In this document: in pieces, positions 1 through 4,206 of the stretch | Layout of the letters: every line of letters begins with the position of its first letter | How positions within the stretch are numbered: the stretch's first letter is position 1 | From: Cryomorphaceae bacterium | GTDB lineage: Bacteria > Bacteroidota > Bacteroidia > Flavobacteriales > Schleiferiaceae | Length of the DNA stretch: 5,977 nt | NCBI GenBank assembly: GCA_003445735.1 | Contig: DMCR01000025.1 | Span: forward strand, 1-5,977 | Direction: 5' to 3' | Notes under the pieces: model-generated | The model's input: only the letters and a program-made list of their open reading frames with translations | What the model was told of the DNA's origin: nothing | Database searches by the model: none | Position numbers and translations under genes: made by a program

Positions 1-892
1 CATCGTGCATATATGGCGGCGTCAATACAATGTTACGCAAAGTAGTTACCTTCATCGCGCCTTCATCACCTGCTTGACCCGTCACTCTCTTTCGACCTTG
101 ATCATTGTATACACTGTCCAAGCCATTGTTCATATACTCTTGAGAGATGAATGTCTTACCACTATGACAGTGGCCACAATCAGCCCCTGAGGTCTCTGGG
201 AAAAACGGATTGTATTCGTCGAAGAATAATTCCATTCCTCGCTCCTCTTGTTCCGTGAACATGGCATTCCCTGCCAAGTACTGGTCATATTTACTGCGGT
301 ACGACACGATGGAATTCATGAATTGCTCTAATGCCAATGAGATGCGGTGCGAGGTAATTTCTTCGGAGCCGAAGGCACGGTAGAATTGGTTTGTATACAT
401 TGTATCCTGTTCTAATTTTGCCACGACATTCGGCAGCGTTTCATGCATCTCGAGCTCATCTTCAATTGGTATCAAGCTCTGGTCTCGTAGTTTATCGGCA
501 CGACCGTCCCAGAAATATCCGTTGGTATTCCAAAGCATATTGACAGCGCTCATGGCCTGACGAGCACCTTTCAATCCATCAATACCAGTAGAAAATCTAT
601 TGGTATCTGAAAAGGCATTTTCTTGTTTATGACAGCTGGCACAGGCCATGGAGTTATCCCCAGAAAGACGATTTTCGTAGAACAGCATACGTCCTAGTTT
701 CACACCCTGTACCGTCAAGGGATTATCTACCGACAGTTCGGGCTCCGGTAAATCTCCATATTCCAAATCATACGGCGTTTGGTCCCAAACAGGAGGAGCC
801 GTCTTTTGACACGCCCCAAAAAGCGCACCAACGAACAATAGCTTAATCGATTGTTTAGCGGTTATGAAGTTTGGTCGTTTTAACATGGCCAT
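1..892 (-). CDS. Di-heme cytochrome c peroxidase family lipoprotein (MauG/MbnH-like), 3' end missing
   Basis: 297 residues are visible; the C-terminus lies beyond the left edge. The start is an ATG at 892, with a second in-frame ATG at 886. A hydrophobic segment (about residues 16-27) ends in the lipobox LFGAC, with Cys28 as the predicted lipid-modified residue, so the protein should be a membrane-anchored lipoprotein facing the periplasm. There are two c-type heme sites: CASCH (Cys84, Cys87, His88) and CGHCH (Cys239, Cys242, His243). Family landmarks are KLGRMLFYENRLS before the first heme, FWDGRAD (Trp128, the position of the inter-heme tryptophan of the family, 40 residues after His88), and TLRNIVLTPPYMHD at the edge. 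The family reduces hydrogen peroxide or, in MauG and MbnH, oxidises residues of a partner protein. The start lies inside the end of the MbnP-like gene upstream (38-base overlap), indicating cotranscription and probably translational coupling. Family assignment is firm. Whether it is a detoxifying peroxidase or an MbnH-like modifying enzyme is inferred from the neighbour. Confidence 0.93.
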   Translation of the reverse strand, partial: MAMLKRPNFITAKQSIKLLFVGALFGACQKTAPPVWDQTPYDLEYGDLPEPELSVDNPLTVQGVKLGRMLFYENRLSGDNSMACASCHKQENAFSDTNRFSTGIDGLKGARQAMSAVNMLWNTNGYFWDGRADKLRDQSLIPIEDELEMHETLPNVVAKLEQDTMYTNQFYRAFGSEEITSHRISLALEQFMNSIVSYRSKYDQYLAGNAMFTEQEERGMELFFDEYNPFFPETSGADCGHCHSGKTFISQEYMNNGLDSVYNDQGRKRVTGQAGDEGAMKVTTLRNIVLTPPYMHD

Positions 893-1802
893 TACTCGCT
901 TGAATTCTTAACAAATACAATCCAGCTGGACGAACGAATATAGTATTTACACCCTCCTTCAAGGATCCTGTATCAACCGTACGCCCTAGCATATCAATAA
1001 CTTGATATTGACCTTTTTGGTTCATGCGCACCTTGAAGTTGCCATTGGAAGGGTTTGGGTATACAGAAAACTCGAATGGGTTGTTGGTAATATCCATCGC
1101 TGCATTTCCTTCGCTAGAGCTGAACACATAATTATTCATGTTGTGCAGAGATTGTGCGGCTCCACCCGTTTCGCCGTGGCTAATAGGGCCTGCAGAGAGA
1201 TTCATCCCTTTGAAGATTTGGCTGTAATCTGCATTGATGTTGATCAATAAGGTATCAGAGCCTACAAGTGTACCTTCAGTGGCTATGGTCAAATGCGCAT
1301 AATTGCCATCGCCTAATCCGTGGAATTCAAACACTTGGGTCAAACTACTTCCAGCCATACCTTCAGCAGCAATAAATCTGTATCCTGCAGTCCATCCCCA
1401 GTGCATTGAAGGGCTCTTAGGAGCTAATGGATGTTGTGGGTTATACGTTGTGGGGTCCAAATGATTTTTCGCGGCATTCACTCCTACGGCAAAGCGTAAA
1501 CTCTCCAAGGAGTCTAGGGTAAAGCTGCCCAGCATGACACGCGTGGTGGTAAAGCCATCAACTAAGGCCACAACGTCAGAGGTATCGGCAGTACCATTGT
1601 CGTGGACAAGAATAATCTCATCCATATAGTACTGTATTCTGTTGATTTTGAACTGATTGCCAAGGTTATTGGTACCGACTACTGAAGATGTACAAGTATC
1701 GGTTCCAACCAAATGATTGATGTCCAATAGCACATATTTTGACTGTGCTTGCATACCAAAAGCTGATAGTACAAATAGAGAAAGGAGTAAAAGTTTATTC
1801 AT
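855..1802 (-). CDS. MbnP-family copper-binding-type protein with T9SS type A sorting domain
   Basis: 315 residues. A Sec signal peptide (Lys3, then a Leu-rich core) probably ends near Met17-Gln-Ala19. The MbnP-like domain spans about residues 22-228; recognisable blocks are LRFAVGVNAAKNHLDP (102-117), the HPLAPKSPSMHWGWTAGY stretch (124-141) with the W135-x-W137 motif, AAEG (145-148) and FEFHGLGDGNYAH (158-170). The C-terminal 70 or so residues (from Phe243) are a type A T9SS sorting domain: FSVYPNPSNGNF, then IDMLGRTV, GLYLLRI and a basic end. The protein is therefore predicted to cross the outer membrane and be released or surface-attached. In methanotrophs MbnP binds copper after its MbnH partner converts a tryptophan to kynurenine. 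Here the di-heme partner follows immediately with an overlapping start. Trp135 and Trp137 are the only tryptophans in the protein. His134, His161 and His170 are candidate ligands, which is inference. Copper binding has not been shown for this Bacteroidota form as far as I can tell from sequence alone. Confidence 0.88.
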   Translation of the reverse strand: MNKLLLLSLFVLSAFGMQAQSKYVLLDINHLVGTDTCTSSVVGTNNLGNQFKINRIQYYMDEIILVHDNGTADTSDVVALVDGFTTTRVMLGSFTLDSLESLRFAVGVNAAKNHLDPTTYNPQHPLAPKSPSMHWGWTAGYRFIAAEGMAGSSLTQVFEFHGLGDGNYAHLTIATEGTLVGSDTLLININADYSQIFKGMNLSAGPISHGETGGAAQSLHNMNNYVFSSSEGNAAMDITNNPFEFSVYPNPSNGNFKVRMNQKGQYQVIDMLGRTVDTGSLKEGVNTIFVRPAGLYLLRIQASNGHVKTTKLHNR

Positions 1803-1823
1803 GTCAACAATAAGTTAGTTAGT

Positions 1824-1856
1824 TAAAGATACGAAAGATGTACCTTTGTCTTTCAA
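1824..1856 (-). promoter_or_regulatory. Candidate Bacteroidota-type promoter for the MbnP/di-heme operon
   Basis: Read on the minus strand, TTG at 1856-1854 is followed after 22 bases by TATCTTTA at 1831-1824, a 7-of-8 match to the -7 consensus TAnnTTTG. The spacing is one base longer than the usual 19-21. It would give a leader of only about 15 bases before the ATG at 1802. It overlaps the opposing promoter of the AMP nucleosidase gene. No transcript evidence is available, so this is a motif match only. Confidence 0.4.
1841..1848 (+). promoter_or_regulatory. Candidate -7 element (TACCTTTG) for the AMP nucleosidase gene
   Basis: TACCTTTG is an exact match to the Bacteroidota -7 consensus TAnnTTTG. 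No clear TTG lies at the right distance upstream; GTTAG repeats at 1814-1825 occupy the -33 region, so that half is weak. Transcription would begin near 1855, giving a leader of roughly 50 bases to the ATG at 1909. This also argues against translation from the in-frame ATG at 1846, which sits inside the element. Confidence 0.5.
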
Positions 1857-1908
1857 GGGGCGGGCTCTTTTAACCCTTGAGCTGACCTCTTCTAAACCTT
1901 CACAGATT

Positions 1909-2679
1909 ATGAAAACCAAAGAAGAGATCGTTACCAACTGGCTCGTAAGGTATACGGGCGTTCCACTTGAAGATTTCGGACAGTACATCCTACTTACAAA
2001 CTTCCAACATTACGTAGATATTTTCGCAGAACTCACCGGCGCTGAAATTAACGGCAAAGGCAAGAGCATGACCTGCGCTACGCACAAGGGCATTACCATC
2101 ATTAATTTCGGTATGGGTTCGCCCAACGCCGCTACAGTGATGGATTTGTTGAGCGCCATTGGTCCAAAAGCCGTGTTATTCCTCGGAAAATGCGGTGGTC
2201 TGAAGAAAAGAAATAACATCGGTGACCTCATCTTGCCTATCGGTGCGATTCGCGGTGAGGGTACTTCGAATGATTACTTCCCTCCTGAAGTTCCGGCAAT
2301 GCCTTCTTTCGCCCTTCAAAAAGCTGTAAGCACCACCATTCGCGACCAGAAAGTTGATTACTGGACGGGGACTGTATACACCACCAACCGGCGGGTGTGG
2401 GAGTTTGATTTAAAGTTCAAAAAGTACTTGAAAAAGATTCGCGCCTACGCAATCGATATGGAAACGGCCACCTTATTCACCGTAGGCTTCCACAATAAAA
2501 TACCAACGGGCGCCTTGCTACTCGTAACGGATCAACCTATGATTCCTGAGGGAGTAAAAACCATGGAGAAGGATGCGGCAAACTCTAAGTTGTTCGATCA
2601 GCGCCATGTAGAAATAGGCATAGCATCCCTAAAGCAACTCATCAATAACGGCGAAACGATTAGACACTTGGTCTTCTAA
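1909..2679 (+). CDS. amn: AMP nucleosidase
   Basis: 256 residues, the usual length of the short Bacteroidota form that lacks the extra N-terminal domain of the enterobacterial enzyme. It hydrolyses AMP to adenine and ribose 5-phosphate in the cytoplasm (purine salvage and adenylate balance). It is a nucleoside phosphorylase-fold protein throughout. Visible landmarks are INFGMGSPNAATVMDLLSAI (65-84), VLFLGKCGGLKK (89-100), RGEGTSNDYFPPEVPA (115-130), TTNRRVWE (158-165), the AIDMETATLF block (181-190) that contacts the ribose in this fold, and VTDQPMIPEG (206-215) with Asp208 in the position of the catalytic acid. The frame is open back to an ATG at 1846, but those 21 extra residues do not look like the family and start within the promoter. 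The ATG at 1909 gives the typical MKTKEEIV beginning. It is a single-gene unit, divergent from the MbnP operon and convergent with the SPFH gene. Confidence 0.95.
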   Translation: MKTKEEIVTNWLVRYTGVPLEDFGQYILLTNFQHYVDIFAELTGAEINGKGKSMTCATHKGITIINFGMGSPNAATVMDLLSAIGPKAVLFLGKCGGLKKRNNIGDLILPIGAIRGEGTSNDYFPPEVPAMPSFALQKAVSTTIRDQKVDYWTGTVYTTNRRVWEFDLKFKKYLKKIRAYAIDMETATLFTVGFHNKIPTGALLLVTDQPMIPEGVKTMEKDAANSKLFDQRHVEIGIASLKQLINNGETIRHLVF

Positions 2680-2705
2680 GAATAGGCGCTCCCCTTGCAT
2701 TATCT

Positions 2706-2728
2706 AAATACTATAGATAGAAGTATTT
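2706..2728. terminator. Weak A/T-rich hairpin between convergent genes
   Basis: AAATACT at 2706-2712 pairs with AGTATTT at 2722-2728, a 7-bp stem with a 9-base loop, in the 64-base gap between the AMP nucleosidase stop and the SPFH stop. It is followed on the plus strand by GATTTACATT, which is T-rich but not a clean T-run. The stem is weak (one G-C pair), so it may act as a shared bidirectional terminator or simply be chance. Confidence 0.35.
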
Positions 2729-2743
2729 GATTTACATTCAGCC

Positions 2744-3517
2744 TTACTTGATATCGTCATTAATCAAGACAGGAGCATTACCATCCGTAATGATCAGCTT
2801 TGCATTAGGAGATGCACTGAGCTTTTCTAACACTTCCAGCGATCTCCATTTGATAATTTCGTCAGACAGACCCTCAGCAAGTACCTTCTGTGCGTCTCTT
2901 ACACCCTGTGCTTCAATTTTCTTCCGCTGTGCCTCAAGTCGCTCTTGTTGCAACTCAAACTCCATACGCTGTGCAATCTGTTCGGCCTCAAGTTTACTTT
3001 CGATCGCCTCATACAAACCTGGCGGCAATGATATGGACTTCATTAAAACACTCTCGATCATGAAACCACGGTCAGCAAGTAAACTATCCATGTGCAGTTT
3101 AATAGCGTCTTCAATAACTGCTCTTTGCCCACTATGCATGTCTTTTGCCATGTAGCGTGAACACACATCTGCAGCAGCCGATCTAAAAACAGAAAGGATC
3201 ATTACATTCTCATACTGTTCCCCGACTGTTTGAATAACATTTGGCGCTTGGCTTGACTGGATATGGTAAAGAATGGAGATTTCTGCAAGTACATTCAAGC
3301 CTTCTTTTGATGGCAAGTTCAATCGGACCTCAAGATTCACCGTCCTTGTTGGTACAACTACTACTCGGGTAATGAAAGGATTGACGGTCATCAAACCTGG
3401 TTGATAGGACTTTGGTTTGAGTTTTCCTAAGGTCGATTTCACCCCTACGTAACCTGGATCTACAATAACACAGGAAGAAAGAAAAGCAAGAGCTAATACT
3501 GCAAATAATCGTTTCAT
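2744..3517 (-). CDS. SPFH/band 7 (prohibitin-like) lipoprotein
   Basis: 257 residues. A short signal peptide with Lys2-Arg3 and a hydrophobic core ends in the lipobox LSSC, so Cys16 is the predicted lipidated residue. The usual SPFH start follows at once: VDPGYVGVKSTLGKL (19-33), YQPGLMTVNPFI (38-49), a band 7 domain to about residue 165 (ISILYHI at 80-86, RSAAADVCSRY at 112-122, GFMIESVLMKSISLP at 151-165), a charged helix rich in Glu, Gln, Arg and Lys that is likely a coiled coil (about 170-212), and a C-terminal ITDGNAPVLI (243-252). Prohibitins and stomatins form ring-like or scaffold assemblies on membranes and often modulate membrane proteases or microdomains. Anchoring by a lipid instead of an N-terminal transmembrane helix would place the assembly on the periplasmic side of the inner membrane or on the outer membrane. 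No NfeD or protease partner is adjacent. Family membership is clear; the specific role is unknown. Confidence 0.9.
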   Translation of the reverse strand: MKRLFAVLALAFLSSCVIVDPGYVGVKSTLGKLKPKSYQPGLMTVNPFITRVVVVPTRTVNLEVRLNLPSKEGLNVLAEISILYHIQSSQAPNVIQTVGEQYENVMILSVFRSAAADVCSRYMAKDMHSGQRAVIEDAIKLHMDSLLADRGFMIESVLMKSISLPPGLYEAIESKLEAEQIAQRMEFELQQERLEAQRKKIEAQGVRDAQKVLAEGLSDEIIKWRSLEVLEKLSASPNAKLIITDGNAPVLINDDIK

Positions 3518-3551
3518 ACGCTTGAATTTAAGTTGATAAGGATTAACCTAA

Positions 3552-3564
3552 TGCAAATGTTGCG
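3552..3564. promoter_or_regulatory. Degenerate copy of the palindromic motif upstream of the SPFH gene
   Basis: TGCAAATGTTGCG resembles the perfect palindrome at 3604-3618 with two central bases removed and one changed. On the minus strand it contains AACATTTG (3561-3554), a 7-of-8 match to the TAnnTTTG -7 element, about 37 bases before the SPFH start. I find no good -33 element for that direction. It may be a second operator half, the SPFH promoter, or chance. Confidence 0.28.
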
Positions 3565-3603
3565 CCAATGAAATTACTATAATTAATTTTTCTTTTTTAT
3601 TTC

Positions 3604-3618
3604 TGCAACAATGTTGCA
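3604..3618. promoter_or_regulatory. Perfect 15-base palindrome, probable repressor operator
   Basis: TGCAACA-A-TGTTGCA is a perfect 7-1-7 inverted repeat. Its right arm contains the TTG (3614-3616) that serves as the predicted -33 element of the lipoprotein/TonB receptor operon, a placement suited to repression by a dimeric regulator. Its size and form resemble operators of Fur-superfamily regulators such as Zur; that identity is inference. Confidence 0.5.
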
Positions 3619-3643
3619 AAATGCTGAAAAAACGTTAACTTTA
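3614..3643 (+). promoter_or_regulatory. Candidate Bacteroidota-type promoter for the lipoprotein/TonB receptor operon
   Basis: TTG at 3614-3616, 19 bases of spacer, then TAACTTTA at 3636-3643 (7 of 8 matches to TAnnTTTG). Spacing is in the normal 19-21 range. The start of transcription would fall near 3650, leaving about 10 bases of A/T-rich leader (ATTTAACAA before the ATG), typical of Bacteroidota genes that do not use a Shine-Dalgarno site. The -33 element lies inside the palindrome at 3604-3618. Confidence 0.55.
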
Positions 3644-3660
3644 TCCAAAATATTTAACAA

Positions 3661-4206
3661 ATGAAAATTGTAAAACTTTTACCCTTAGCGCTAGTGTCAA
3701 TGGCACTATTCTCATGTCAGCCAAACGATCCGGTTGATCCCCATGAAGAAGAACTAATTACAACCTTGAATGTAGATCTTGAAGCAGGTGGTTCAACAGT
3801 TGCTCTAAACTTTCAGGATGTAGATGGTGATGGTGGTGATGCACCAGTAATTACAACAGATAAATTGGCTGCAAATACAACTTACGCAGGCTCTATCACT
3901 TTGTTCAACGAAAGTGAAACGCCAGCAGAAGAATTAACTGCAGAAATTTTTGACGAAGCGGAAGAACACCAATTCTTCTTTGCGACCACAGGTGCGTCAA
4001 TGTTCAATTACGCTGATCAAGACAACGATGGTAACCCGGTTGGTTTATCGTTTGAATTGACTACTGGGGATGCTGGTAGCGAGAGCTATACGATCACTCT
4101 GCGTCACGAGCCAGATAAATCTGCTACGGGTGTGAGCGGTGGCGATATCACCAACGCAGGCGGTGAAACAGACATCGAAGTTGTATTTGACGTAATCATT
4201 GAATAA
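3661..4206 (+). CDS. Small acidic lipoprotein paired with a TonB-dependent receptor
   Basis: 181 residues. The signal peptide carries Lys2 and Lys5, a hydrophobic core and the lipobox LFSC, so Cys19 is the predicted lipidated residue; an acidic stretch (DPHEEE, 26-31) follows. The remainder looks all-beta (alternating hydrophobic strands such as SYTITLRHE at 142-150 and IEVVFDVIIE at 172-181) and is very rich in Asp and Glu. Two Asp-rich segments, DVDGDGGD (53-60) and DQDNDGN (119-125), resemble calcium-binding loops; His28, His103 and His149 are all next to Glu. I recognise the pattern (ITTxxVxL near the start; LRHEPDKS and AGGETDIEVxFDVxI at the end) as a Bacteroidota lipoprotein that recurs beside TonB-dependent receptors, but know of no proven function. 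It is the first gene of an operon and its stop overlaps the receptor start. A plausible role is as an accessory lipoprotein that captures or passes on the receptor's substrate, perhaps a metal ion. Confidence 0.85.
   Translation: MKIVKLLPLALVSMALFSCQPNDPVDPHEEELITTLNVDLEAGGSTVALNFQDVDGDGGDAPVITTDKLAANTTYAGSITLFNESETPAEELTAEIFDEAEEHQFFFATTGASMFNYADQDNDGNPVGLSFELTTGDAGSESYTITLRHEPDKSATGVSGGDITNAGGETDIEVVFDVIIE

Noticed and set aside
5..190. Plus-strand open frame of 61 codons
   Set aside because: It lies wholly antisense to the di-heme peroxidase coding region, including its second heme site, and shows no domain or signal.
1002..1250. Plus-strand open frame of 82 codons
   Set aside because: It is antisense to the well-supported MbnP-like gene, and its composition looks like a shadow frame.
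1813..1824. Three tandem AGTT units
   Set aside because: Too short to call a repeat element; noted only because it fills the -33 position of the AMP nucleosidase promoter.
1846..1908. In-frame N-terminal extension of AMP nucleosidase from an ATG at 1846
   Set aside because: The 21 residues do not match the family's start, and the codon lies within the exact TACCTTTG -7 element. ATG 1909 gives the expected beginning.
2010..2231. Minus-strand open frame of 73 codons
   Set aside because: It is antisense to AMP nucleosidase through its most conserved glycine-rich motifs.
2727..3155. Plus-strand open frame of 142 codons rich in Ser and Cys
   Set aside because: It is the mirror of the coiled-coil half of the SPFH gene; the Ser/Cys/Ala bias comes from reversing Glu, Gln and Ala codons.
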